Below are positions 36,004 through 43,896 of a DNA stretch of 64,000 nucleotides, piece after piece. Position 1 is the stretch's first letter. The number at the start of each line of letters is the position of its first letter. The DNA is from an uncultured Paracoccaceae bacterium (GTDB lineage: Bacteria > Pseudomonadota > Alphaproteobacteria > Rhodobacterales > Rhodobacteraceae). Location: NCBI GenBank assembly GCA_947500135.1, contig CANMQX010000004.1, positions 310,001 to 374,000 on the forward strand, read 5' to 3'. Position numbers and translations under genes: made by a program. The notes beneath the pieces are model-generated. The model saw only the letters and a list, made by a program, of their open reading frames with translations. It did no database searches and was not told the origin of the DNA.

Positions 36004-37542
36004 ATGACAGATACGCTTGACGGCCTGCGCAGGCAGGCAAAAACCCTTCAAAAGCAATATCAGGGCGGGGATCGCAACGCGATCATGCGGATTGATGCGA
36101 TCAAACCGCGCGATGCCGGGCCGCTGAAACGGGCCGATTTTCTACATGTGATTGCGCGCGAGAATAACTTTGCCAGTTGGCCCCAGCTGAAACTGGCGGT
36201 TGAAACGCAAGGCATGGACCGGGCTGCCCGTCAGCAGCGGCTGAAAATGGCGATTTTCCACGGGCAGGTGCAGGTGGTGCAGCAATTGATCTGGGATATG
36301 CCTGATCTGGCTGATGGTGCCTTTGGCCTGCAGGTGGCGCTTTTTGATCTGGCGGCTGTGCGTCAGGTGCTGGTCGATGATCCGCAAGCCGCCAAACGCA
36401 AGCTGGGCCCGCGTCGCCCGATCCTGCATCTGGCCTTTTCCAAGATGCTGAAAATCTGGCCCGAGAAAGAGGCTGATATGATTGCAATTGTAGAGCTTCT
36501 GGTTGCAAATGGGGCGGATGTGAATGACGGGTTTCCGCCACATCCGGGCAGCGATCACCAATTGTCGGCCCTGTATGGCGCAATTGGCCATGCGGGCAAT
36601 CTGCCCTTGGGTCGTTGGTTGCTGGAACACGGGGCCAATCCCAACGACAATGAAAGCCTCTATCACGCAACAGAGTTGGGACACCGGGATGGGCTGAAGC
36701 TGCTGCTTGATCACGGCGCTGATCCCAAAGGGACCAATGCATTACTGCGCGCGATGGATTTTCATGACGTGGCCGCTGTGCGGATGTTGCTTGATGCCGG
36801 GGCGGACCCGAATGAGTTTTCCAGTGGGCAGATCGGGGGCGAGGACCCCTGGGTCGCGCCCGCCCTGTTTCAGGCAGCCCGTCGTCATGCCACAGCAGAG
36901 ATGATTGATCTGCTGCTGGACGCCGGCGCCGATCCTGGGCTGACATGGCGTGGGGCGAGCGCTTATGCCGCGGCTTGTGTCTATGGCAACGATGTATTGC
37001 GTACTCGGCTAGAAGCGCGCGGTGATGTGCCGCAGCTGACGAAGGTTGAACAGATCCTTGCTGATTGTGCCCGTGGTCATGTGGTGGATGGCCGCTGGAT
37101 CGATACCGACAAACTGCCGCCGGTGTTCAAGGATGTACTGCGCGAGGTGCTGTGGCTGCCGGGACGACGCGCCCATGTGGAGGCGCTGGTGGCCGCTGGT
37201 ATGCCCTGGGACGCACCCGACAATGAGGGTTTGACGCCGGTTCAGGTGGCAGGTTGGGAAGGATTGCCAGAGATGGTAGCATATTTCCTGCGGCTCGGGC
37301 CGGATCTGAGCCATATCAACGGGTTCGGGGGCACATTGCTGAGTACAATTATCCACGGGTCCGAAAACTGCCCCGCGCGGGCAGAGCGGGATCATCTGGC
37401 CTGCCTAAAATTGGTTCTGGATCATGGTGTGGCTCTGCCAAAACGCGCCGTGGAACTGGCAGGAGAGCCGGACGTGGCCGATTTTCTTGCCGATTGGGCG
37501 GGTGCCCATCCGGGGCAAGTGGTGGAACACGGGATTGCCTGA
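36004..37542 (+). CDS. Ankyrin-repeat protein
   Basis: This 512-residue cytoplasmic protein has a helical N-terminus (residues 1-75, MTDTLDGLRRQAKTLQKQYQ; related N-termini occur in other bacterial ankyrin proteins). At least five ankyrin repeats follow from about residue 75 to 340, for example ELLVANGADVNDGFPPH, RWLLEHGANPNDNESLYHA, KLLLDHGADPKGTNALLRA, RMLLDAGADPNEF and DLLLDAGADPGLTWRG. A more degenerate repeat region completes it. ATG 36004 has GAGGAA just upstream. The binding partner is unknown. It is followed within a few bases by a tyrosine phosphatase gene. Confidence 0.82.
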   Translation: MTDTLDGLRRQAKTLQKQYQGGDRNAIMRIDAIKPRDAGPLKRADFLHVIARENNFASWPQLKLAVETQGMDRAARQQRLKMAIFHGQVQVVQQLIWDMPDLADGAFGLQVALFDLAAVRQVLVDDPQAAKRKLGPRRPILHLAFSKMLKIWPEKEADMIAIVELLVANGADVNDGFPPHPGSDHQLSALYGAIGHAGNLPLGRWLLEHGANPNDNESLYHATELGHRDGLKLLLDHGADPKGTNALLRAMDFHDVAAVRMLLDAGADPNEFSSGQIGGEDPWVAPALFQAARRHATAEMIDLLLDAGADPGLTWRGASAYAAACVYGNDVLRTRLEARGDVPQLTKVEQILADCARGHVVDGRWIDTDKLPPVFKDVLREVLWLPGRRAHVEALVAAGMPWDAPDNEGLTPVQVAGWEGLPEMVAYFLRLGPDLSHINGFGGTLLSTIIHGSENCPARAERDHLACLKLVLDHGVALPKRAVELAGEPDVADFLADWAGAHPGQVVEHGIA

Positions 37543-37546
37543 ATTC

Positions 37547-38017
37547 GTGATTCATAGCTTGCCAGTGGGCGGTGGGGAATTGGGCATCAGCCCGATCCCC
37601 GGTCGCACACGGCACTATTACACAGACTGGCTGCGGTTGATGGATTGGGGGCCGTCGCTAGTGATCTCAATGACTGAGCAGGCAGAGTTGAACCGTAAAG
37701 GGGCCGGATCGCTCGGGCGGGATCTTGCGAATGCAGGGATCAGCTGGCTGCATCTACCAGTGCCGGATTTCGGGGTGCCGACGGATTTGGACTGGCCCAT
37801 GGTCCGTGACAGGGCGCTTGGTGAACTAAAGGGTGCAAACCAGGTGCTGGTCCATTGCGTTGGTGGCTGTGGGCGGTCGGGGATGATGTGTCTGCGGCTG
37901 ATGATTGCTGCGGGTGAAAACCCAGATGCGGCGCTTGCTCGGCTACGAAAGGTACGGCCCTGTGCGGTTGAAACAGACGCCCAGATGGGTTGGGCGCGGC
38001 ACGTTGATCCAACGTAA
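37547..38017 (+). CDS. Dual-specificity / tyrosine phosphatase-like protein
   Basis: This protein of about 156 residues has a cysteine phosphatase signature VHCVGGCGRSG (HC-x5-R-S). An aspartate that could act as general acid lies in LPVPDFGVPTD. The start is uncertain. GTG 37547 gives VIHSLPVGGGELGISPIPG; a TTG at 37535 overlaps the ankyrin stop. The gene is probably co-transcribed with the ankyrin gene, so the ankyrin protein might present or regulate a substrate. Confidence 0.7.
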   Translation: MIHSLPVGGGELGISPIPGRTRHYYTDWLRLMDWGPSLVISMTEQAELNRKGAGSLGRDLANAGISWLHLPVPDFGVPTDLDWPMVRDRALGELKGANQVLVHCVGGCGRSGMMCLRLMIAAGENPDAALARLRKVRPCAVETDAQMGWARHVDPT

Positions 38018-38039
38018 GATGGGTTTAAACCCATCTTAC
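38014..38039. terminator. 26-base perfect palindrome between phosphatase and rsgA
   Basis: GTAAGATGGGTTT (38014-38026) and AAACCCATCTTAC (38027-38039) are exact complements. The palindrome includes the phosphatase stop codon and lies between two converging genes. It is a likely bidirectional terminator. Confidence 0.75.
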
Positions 38040-38062
38040 TTTCAGCAAACTTGCGATCAGCC

Positions 38063-39094
38063 TCAGCGTTTCCTTTTGTTTTGGGCGTTTTTCACCATTT
38101 TACCGAATTTTTTATACCGGTCGCGCGCCTGCGCGATGGTTTCGGTTGCATATTCGTTTTCGCGCTTTAGCTTTTTGAAACGCTTCAGACGGTCCGGGTC
38201 AATCTCACCAGTTTCAATCGCGGCCTGCACGGCACAACCCGGTTCGGTCTCGTGTTCGCAATCGCGGAATTTGCACTGATCGGCCAGTTCTGAGATTTCG
38301 GGGAAGGTGGCATCGATACCGTATTCCACCTCGGCCACCCCAAGCCCGCGCATGCCCGGCGTATCGATCAGCCAGCCACCAGCCGGGATCTGGTGCAGCG
38401 ACCGCCCCGTCGTTGTGTGCCGTCCGCGCGCATCATCTTCGCGGATGTCCTGCGTGGCCGCGTTTCCGCCGGTCAGCGCGTTGGCAACGGTGGTTTTGCC
38501 CACGCCGGAGGACCCGGTCAGGGCCACAGTTTGCCCTTTGCCGCACCAAAGCGCGAGCTGCCCGCCCACGTCATCCGATTTGGCGTTAATGGCCAGCACA
38601 TCCAATGCCCGGCCCAGTTTGTGCGCCTTGTCCACATAGGCGTCGGGGTCTTCGGCCTCATCAGCTTTGGTGATCAGGATCACTGGCGTGATCAGGGCAT
38701 CATGCGCCAGTGCCAGATAGCGTTCCAGCCGCGCGGGGTTAAAGTCGTTATTGCAGGATGTGGTGATGAACAGCGTGTCGATATTGGCTGCAATAAGTTG
38801 TTTGTCGCCAGTATGATACTCGGTCCCGCGCCCCAGTTCGGTTTTGCGGTCAAGCACCCGCACCAAACGGTGTTGCGCAGGGTTACACAGCACCCAATCG
38901 CCCACCGCCACTGCAGCGGTGGTAATCCCGGGATCAAGTGTCAGTTCAAGCGGTCCGATTTCAGAAAGTGCGTTCACCCGGTCACGGTGGACCATGGCGA
39001 TGCGGGCAGGGGTGAGGGTTTCCAGCTCTGCGATATCAAGCTGGGACATGTAGAAGGGCGACCAGCCAAGGGCGTCGCGTGTCAGGTCTGTCAA
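38063..39094 (-). CDS. rsgA: Ribosome small-subunit-dependent GTPase A
   Basis: This 343-residue RsgA (YjeQ) is a circularly permuted GTPase for late 30S maturation. An N-terminal OB fold (VAVGDWVLCNP) precedes the permuted G domain with G4 ITKADE, G1 GSSGVGKTT and G3 DTPGMRG. The C-terminal zinc domain has CKFRDCEHETEPGC. The basic tail (NAQNKRKR) is typical. The start at 39094 gives an N-terminus slightly longer than most RsgA; MSQLDIAELETL inside it is an alternative. Confidence 0.92.
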   Translation of the reverse strand: MTDLTRDALGWSPFYMSQLDIAELETLTPARIAMVHRDRVNALSEIGPLELTLDPGITTAAVAVGDWVLCNPAQHRLVRVLDRKTELGRGTEYHTGDKQLIAANIDTLFITTSCNNDFNPARLERYLALAHDALITPVILITKADEAEDPDAYVDKAHKLGRALDVLAINAKSDDVGGQLALWCGKGQTVALTGSSGVGKTTVANALTGGNAATQDIREDDARGRHTTTGRSLHQIPAGGWLIDTPGMRGLGVAEVEYGIDATFPEISELADQCKFRDCEHETEPGCAVQAAIETGEIDPDRLKRFKKLKRENEYATETIAQARDRYKKFGKMVKNAQNKRKR

Positions 39095-39351
39095 TGGAGT
39101 GTCCTCGTCAAAGGAAATACGTTGGCTGGTGGCACAAACCTACCAGCGGGAACCGGACGAGGGAACGGAAATAGCTTCAGCGCACCCGGACCGGGAGGAT
39201 GGATCGCACAATCATATTTGTCCTCCTTTTTCGAAGTTGCTGGCGATAGTTTGTCATCTTTCGCGGTCGGGTGCAACACGGGCAGGCGCAACGCTCGGTA
39301 GGGGATACGGGCGGGCGCAACACCCGGGTTTTCGCGAATCGGCCTGAAAAC

Positions 39352-39425
39352 CCTTAACGCAAGGTTTTGCTGCAATATCAGCGGTCGGCGACGCGTCGGC
39401 AAAACGTCGGCATCGCGTCGGGCAC
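39352..39425 (-). repeat. 11-bp-phased CCGACGNNNNG array, copy 2
   Basis: On the minus strand three units (39420-39410, 39409-39399, 39398-39388) and a terminal CCGACCG (39387-39381) repeat with an exact 11-base period. They are followed by a tail ending in GCGTTAAG. The tail aligns without gaps to that of copy 1 (23 of 36 bases identical, counting from the last CCGAC). The 17-mer CGTCGGCAAAACGTCGG is identical in both. It lies in the 500-base region between rsgA and the RAYT gene, which holds no supported protein gene. Confidence 0.65.
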
Positions 39426-39513
39426 CTTTGGGACGTTTGGCGTGGTTAACGTGGCGCGCGGTGAATCTGTGAATGCAGTGTTAAGGATTGGAGGGCTGTG
39501 ATTGGCACGGATC

Positions 39514-39542
39514 AGGTGCGCATGAATGCACACCCTACACGT
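39514..39542. repeat. REP sequence upstream of the RAYT gene
   Basis: Read on the minus strand, GTAGGGTG is followed by a hairpin GGTGTGCAT-TC-ATGCGCACC with a nine-base stem and one mismatch/wobble position. The sequence is repeated at 40064-40090 with 23 of 27 identical bases in the same orientation. GTAG heads on such hairpins are the usual substrate of RAYT transposases. Confidence 0.75.
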
Positions 39543-39595
39543 CATCGCCGCTGAGCGTCACCATTCATTAATGATTGGCTGGCAATGTCTATCGG

Positions 39596-40060
39596 ATGTC
39601 GCGTTATCGCCGCCTGCATCGACCGGGTGCCACGATATTCTTTACGGTCAACCTGGCGCAACGCGGATCAGATTTGTTGGTGCGTGAGATAGAGACCCTG
39701 CGCGCAGCGGTCAGAACAACACGCCGAGAGTGCCCGTTCCAGATAGATGCATGGGTGGTCTTGCCTGACCACATGCATTGCATCTGGACCTTACCCGCAG
39801 GCGATGCGGCGTATTCCAAACGGTGGAGCGTGATCAAAGCCCGGTTTTCAATGCAAATGGACGGCGGTGGGCGGCGCCAAAGCCATATCAAACGACGTGA
39901 GAAAGGCATATGGCAACGCAGGTTCTGGGAGCATCACATCCGGGATGACGGTGGTTTTGCGGCGCATGTGAATTATTGCTGGATCAACCCGGTCAAACAC
40001 GGATTGGTCGATAATGCAGGTGATTGGCCATATTCGTCATACCATCGTGATAACCTATAG
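39596..40060 (+). CDS. REP-associated tyrosine transposase (RAYT, TnpA_REP)
   Basis: This 154-residue HUH-type single-strand transposase relative starts MSRYRRLHRPGATIFFTVNL. The HUH motif is in VVLPDHMHCIWTLP (H-M-H). The downstream catalytic tyrosine region is HVNYCWINPVKHGLV. The length fits the family. It is flanked on both sides by matching REP hairpins, so the locus is a complete, probably domesticated REPtron. An ATG seven codons upstream is a less likely start. Confidence 0.88.
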   Translation: MSRYRRLHRPGATIFFTVNLAQRGSDLLVREIETLRAAVRTTRRECPFQIDAWVVLPDHMHCIWTLPAGDAAYSKRWSVIKARFSMQMDGGGRRQSHIKRREKGIWQRRFWEHHIRDDGGFAAHVNYCWINPVKHGLVDNAGDWPYSSYHRDNL

Positions 40061-40063
40061 TGC

Positions 40064-40090
40064 GTGCGCATGAATGAGCACCCTACGTGT
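40064..40090. repeat. REP sequence downstream of the RAYT gene
   Basis: This is a direct copy of the upstream REP (GTGCGCATGAATG and ACCCTAC cores shared). It starts four bases after the transposase stop. Confidence 0.75.
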
Positions 40091-40199
40091 GTTTGCCAAA
40101 CGATGTCACTCTGTGGGTTCTATATACTGCCGATTCCACCAAATCATTTCAAGATTTCGCTCTATCGGCCAATGTGTTTTGCCTTTGGCAAATCACTTG

Positions 40200-40298
40200 G
40201 GTGAGAGGCTGACAACGACCCAAGCGGGGCTCGTTATGGCTGCTTCCTTCCGGACCTGACCAGGTTGGCGAGGCGCCTGCCCGCGCCAACCTCTCACC
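40200..40298 (-). ncRNA. ffs: Signal recognition particle RNA, small bacterial type (4.5S)
   Basis: On the minus strand the sequence contains CAGGTCCGGAAGGAAGCAGC, the conserved SRP domain IV region (GGAA tetraloop and the adjacent symmetric and asymmetric loops bound by Ffh). The ends GGTGAGAGG and CCTCTCACC pair, which defines an RNA of about 99 bases. It works with Ffh and FtsY in cotranslational membrane targeting. A promoter is visible just upstream. Confidence 0.93.
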
Positions 40299-40302
40299 TC
40301 GT

Positions 40303-40331
40303 CATATAGGGCGCGTGTTCCATCTGTGCAA
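40303..40331 (-). promoter_or_regulatory. Promoter of the SRP RNA gene
   Basis: On the minus strand TTGCAC (40331-40326) and TATATG (40308-40303) are 17 bases apart. The start of the RNA at 40298 lies at the right distance from the -10 hexamer. Confidence 0.65.
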
Positions 40332-40336
40332 GTGAT

Positions 40337-42211
40337 TCAGAATGTCAGGCGATACCGGTCAAACCCGTCCTTGCCGGGCCCGATATGGTTGATCCCACTG
40401 GTCAGATACCGTTGTGCCGCCGGGGCAGATTGAAAGACCGCACTTGTATCCGGGTGATGCGTGAATTGCACCGGATGCCCGCATGTCAGCGCCTCGGGGC
40501 CGCTGTGTCGCAGGTGATTGATCAGGATATCGCGGGTTGTTTCGGTTGAGGTGAACAGGATGTTTCCCGGATCTGTGCTGCCAAAACCACCGCCCCCGTT
40601 TGTGCGGTAGCTATTGGTTGCAACGATAAAGCAATCATCGTCGCCAACCGGCCTGTCACCGCAAGACAGATGGGTCACCCGGGATGCGTTTTCATCCCAG
40701 AGTGCACCGCTGGGCGTAAAGCGTGCTGGTTGCGACAGATCAAACCGATACCGCAGCCCATAGATCGTATCGCTGTTATAAGGCGCGCTATGCGGGTTAA
40801 AGAGCGGCTGATCATGCTGACCGGGCACGATGGTTGCGAAATGCGAGGCTGCGCGTTCCAGCCAGAGTCGCAATTGGTAGCCGGTGCAGCGGATCGCGCA
40901 TAACACATTGGCAAACGGGTAGATTGCAGCAGCATCGCGCAGGGTCAGCGGCCCTGGGGGGATGTTGATGTAATGCGCGGGGCCGGTCCGGCCCCCGACC
41001 CGAAACGGGGCGGTCGCCGCCAGAACAGGCAGGTCATCATGCCCAAGCCTGGCCATCGCCCCGGTGATGAATTCCTTTTGCGCCTTGGCCAGCAGATGCT
41101 GGGCCATATCCGGCCCGATATTTGCGAAATAGCTGTGGATTGGCACATTGGTCCGTGCAATCGGCTGCCGGATGTGGCGCAGCGTGGCTGCATGTGCATC
41201 GCTGACCTGCGCGCTCAGCTGCTGTTGGATCGGCGATTGCGTCTTGGGTTTGGCCCCGCTTTGCAGCCGTGCCTGTGCGCCTTGCATCTGCCATCCGCCA
41301 TGCCGCCAGGCGAGGCGCATATCAACCACCCCCAGAAGACTGCCATAGAACCCGGCCATCACCGCAGGCTTGCCATGTAGCGTTCCGGCAAGCGGATCAA
41401 TGGCGGCAGAGGCCATGACACTGTTCCCCGGAAAGACGTCATGCGTGTGGCCCGTCAGGACCACATCAATGCCCGGAATTGCGGCCAGCGGCACCGCGGC
41501 GTTTTCCATGCGCTGGCTATGTTCGGTCGCTCCGATCCCGGAATGACATAGGGCGACGACGATATCCGCGCCTGCCGCTTTCATTTGCGGGACGATATCG
41601 GTGGCCGCTGCAATGATATCTTCGGTGCTGATCTGATCCAGCAGCGCCGCCTTGTCCCATTCGGTGATCTGGGGGGGTAGAAAACCCGTCACACCGATTT
41701 TGACCGGGCGGACGACCCCATCATCACATTGCAATGCGCGGTCCAGAATCAAGAAAGGTTCGGCCAGCGCATCCCCTGTCAAATGGGTGATGTTGGCGCA
41801 TGTCACCGGGAATTGGGCGTCTTTCAGGATCCTTTGCAGAAATTCCAGCCCGTAGTTAAACTCGTGATTGCCCAGGGTCACCGCATCATAGGCCAGTGTA
41901 TTCAGGGCGGCGATCATCGGATGCGCGCCACTTTCGATGCCGTGACTGGCAACATAATCGGCCAGCGGGTTGCCCTGAATGAAATCGCCATTGTCGAAGA
42001 GCAGCGATGTCACCCCGTCTTCGGCGCGCAAATCTTCGATAATGGCTGCAAGGTTTATCAGGCCGGTGCTTACCTCTGCCCGATCCGAGAAATAGTCATA
42101 GTCCAGAATTTGCATGTGCAAATCCGTCGTCTCCATAATCCGGAGCCGCGCAGTTGGGATATCCCCCTGCTCTTTGATGGAGCCAATTTCGGGCGATTCC
42201 ATATTCATCAT
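40337..42211 (-). CDS. cpdB: 2',3'-cyclic-nucleotide 2'-phosphodiesterase / 5'-nucleotidase family protein
   Basis: This 624-residue metallophosphoesterase of the CpdB/UshA family has metal-ligand motifs ETTDLHMQILDYDYF, LLFDNGDFIQGNPLADY, TLGNHEFNYGLEFL and VVLTGHTHDVFPG. The C-terminal substrate domain includes ATAPFRVGGRTGP and YPFANVLCAIRCTGYQLR. Family members are normally exported, but no signal peptide or lipobox precedes the catalytic domain with the start at 42211, and there is no strong ribosome-binding site. The true start or location is therefore uncertain. It diverges from nudC. Confidence 0.85.
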   Translation of the reverse strand: MMNMESPEIGSIKEQGDIPTARLRIMETTDLHMQILDYDYFSDRAEVSTGLINLAAIIEDLRAEDGVTSLLFDNGDFIQGNPLADYVASHGIESGAHPMIAALNTLAYDAVTLGNHEFNYGLEFLQRILKDAQFPVTCANITHLTGDALAEPFLILDRALQCDDGVVRPVKIGVTGFLPPQITEWDKAALLDQISTEDIIAAATDIVPQMKAAGADIVVALCHSGIGATEHSQRMENAAVPLAAIPGIDVVLTGHTHDVFPGNSVMASAAIDPLAGTLHGKPAVMAGFYGSLLGVVDMRLAWRHGGWQMQGAQARLQSGAKPKTQSPIQQQLSAQVSDAHAATLRHIRQPIARTNVPIHSYFANIGPDMAQHLLAKAQKEFITGAMARLGHDDLPVLAATAPFRVGGRTGPAHYINIPPGPLTLRDAAAIYPFANVLCAIRCTGYQLRLWLERAASHFATIVPGQHDQPLFNPHSAPYNSDTIYGLRYRFDLSQPARFTPSGALWDENASRVTHLSCGDRPVGDDDCFIVATNSYRTNGGGGFGSTDPGNILFTSTETTRDILINHLRHSGPEALTCGHPVQFTHHPDTSAVFQSAPAAQRYLTSGINHIGPGKDGFDRYRLTF

Positions 42212-42297
42212 GCAACTATAGGATGAATTGATGCAATTGGTAGGCGCAGGATGCGGAAAAATTTGAACTTGTGCAAACGCCGTGGCATTGCGTCCCG

Positions 42298-43254
42298 ATG
42301 AAAATTGCAGAAACAGTGACCTTTGGCGGCTCTGGCCTTGATCGCGCGGCGGAATGCCGGGGCGACGCGCAGGCTTTGCAGGCCCATCCCGATGCGCGCA
42401 GCATCGTTCTTTGGCGCGGTAAACCAATGTTGAATGGGGACGCGATTATGCATGTCCCTTTGGATCATGCCATTCTGCGCGACGCAAGCGATGGCCTGAT
42501 TTTATTGGGCCGTGATGAGGGTGCCCCAATTTTCGCGGCGGACCTTTCGGAATGGATGCCCGATGATATCGACACGGTTCAGTTGGACAGTTTTCTGGAT
42601 CAATCCGCGCAGCATCATCCCGCCATGCCCGCCGACGTCACCTTTGTTGAACTGCGCGCGGCCATGGTCCGGCTGACACCGCGTGATGCAGAACTGGCCG
42701 CCACTGCCAAGGCGATTTTTGGCTGGCACCGGTCGCATCGGTTTTGTGCGCTTTGCGGGGAACAAAGCCTGATGGCCATGGCCGGGTGGCAGCGCGATTG
42801 CCCGTCTTGTGGCGGCCATCATTTTCCGCGCACCGATCCGGTTGTGATCATGCTGATTACGCATGGGAATTCTGTTCTGCTGGGCCGATCACCCGGTTGG
42901 CCGGAAGGCATGTATTCCTGCCTTGCAGGGTTTGTCGAACCCGGTGAGACGATTGAGGCCGCCGTGCGCCGCGAAGTGTTTGAAGAGGCGGGGGTGCGTG
43001 TTGGTGCCGTCCGCTATCTGTCCAGCCAGCCATGGCCTTTTCCATCCTCGTTGATGTTCGGCTGCCAGGGCGATGCGCTTGATACCGCGGTGACAATTGA
43101 TCCGGTCGAGATTGAGGATGCCCGTTGGGTCAGCCGTGAAGACATCGCGCGAGCCTTTGCGGGTGATCACCCCGACATATTGCCTGCCCGAAAGGGGGCC
43201 ATCGCGCATTTCTTGCTGGAAAACTGGCTTGCAGATAGGCTTGATGAGGAATGA
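42298..43254 (+). CDS. nudC: NAD+ diphosphatase / RNA-decapping Nudix enzyme
   Basis: This 318-residue NudC hydrolyses NAD(H) to NMN and AMP and removes NAD caps from RNA. A four-cysteine zinc site (FCALCGEQ and CPSCGGHHFPRTDP) is followed by the Nudix box GFVEPGETIEAAVRREVFEEAG and the family-specific SQPWPFPSSLMFG. ATG 42298 gives MKIAETVTFGG; an upstream ATG is possible but lacks support. An SRPBCC gene follows 25 bases later. Confidence 0.93.
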   Translation: MKIAETVTFGGSGLDRAAECRGDAQALQAHPDARSIVLWRGKPMLNGDAIMHVPLDHAILRDASDGLILLGRDEGAPIFAADLSEWMPDDIDTVQLDSFLDQSAQHHPAMPADVTFVELRAAMVRLTPRDAELAATAKAIFGWHRSHRFCALCGEQSLMAMAGWQRDCPSCGGHHFPRTDPVVIMLITHGNSVLLGRSPGWPEGMYSCLAGFVEPGETIEAAVRREVFEEAGVRVGAVRYLSSQPWPFPSSLMFGCQGDALDTAVTIDPVEIEDARWVSREDIARAFAGDHPDILPARKGAIAHFLLENWLADRLDEE

Positions 43255-43279
43255 TGACCGGTAGTCTGGGGCAAACCAT

Positions 43280-43744
43280 ATGAAGTTCAGTACGCGCGAG
43301 GATATCGAAGCCCCGATTGATCACGTTTTTGCCGAGATGAGCGATTTTGATACCTTCCAACGCCGCGCCATGCGCCATGGCGGACGGGTGGAGCGGCTGG
43401 ATGACGGCCCGATCAAACAAGGCTCCCATTGGGACATTGCATTTTCATACCGGGGTAGGGATCGCCGGATGCAGGCCGAACTGACCGAGATTGAGCCGCC
43501 GCATCACTATGTCGTCGTGGCCACATCCGACGGGATGACCATCACGACAGAGGTTGAACTGGTCGCCTTGTCCCGGGGCCGCACGCGGATTGCCATCGGG
43601 ATGGATCTACGGGCCAAATCACTGACCGCGCGTTTGCTGTTGCAGTCGATGAAACTGGCAAAGGGCAAGCTGACCAAACGGTTCAAGGCCCGGATCGTCG
43701 AACATGCCGAGGACATCGAAGACGCTTATCGCAAAAGCGTATAG
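43280..43744 (+). CDS. SRPBCC-family protein
   Basis: This 154-residue single-domain START/polyketide-cyclase-like (SRPBCC) protein has an N-terminal strand FSTREDIEAPIDHVFAEMSDF and a C-terminal long helix (ARLLLQSMKLAKGKLTKRF). Such proteins bind hydrophobic ligands in a deep cavity. The ligand is unknown. It is probably cotranscribed with nudC. Confidence 0.75.
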   Translation: MKFSTREDIEAPIDHVFAEMSDFDTFQRRAMRHGGRVERLDDGPIKQGSHWDIAFSYRGRDRRMQAELTEIEPPHHYVVVATSDGMTITTEVELVALSRGRTRIAIGMDLRAKSLTARLLLQSMKLAKGKLTKRFKARIVEHAEDIEDAYRKSV

Positions 43745-43820
43745 GGCGCAGACCTCTATAAACACGACATAGCCCCCGGAAAGGATCGCAACCCGCAGGA
43801 TCTGCATGGGTAAAATATGT

Positions 43821-43851
43821 TGATATAAAAAATATCATAGATTTTTGAATC
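43821..43851. promoter_or_regulatory. AT-rich inverted repeats ahead of the catabolic operon
   Basis: TGATAT-AAAAA-ATATCA (43821-43837) is a perfect 6-base inverted repeat with a 5-base spacer. GATT-TTTG-AATC (43840-43851) follows immediately. The 150-base region is much richer in A/T than its surroundings and precedes the first gene of the operon at 43897. It probably contains the promoter and an operator; no regulator gene is adjacent. Confidence 0.45.
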
Positions 43852-43896
43852 TGTATTATGATAATGCTATTCGCAGAGATCATGAGGTGATTCAAA

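Noticed and set aside
39091-39402. 103-residue minus-strand frame upstream of rsgA
   Set aside because: It runs through the region of the phased repeat and the promoter of rsgA, with proline/arginine-rich shadow composition and no family; I treat the region as non-coding.
40200-40298. SRP RNA on the plus strand
   Set aside because: The conserved GGAAGGAAGCAGC core is present only on the minus strand, and the promoter also points that way.
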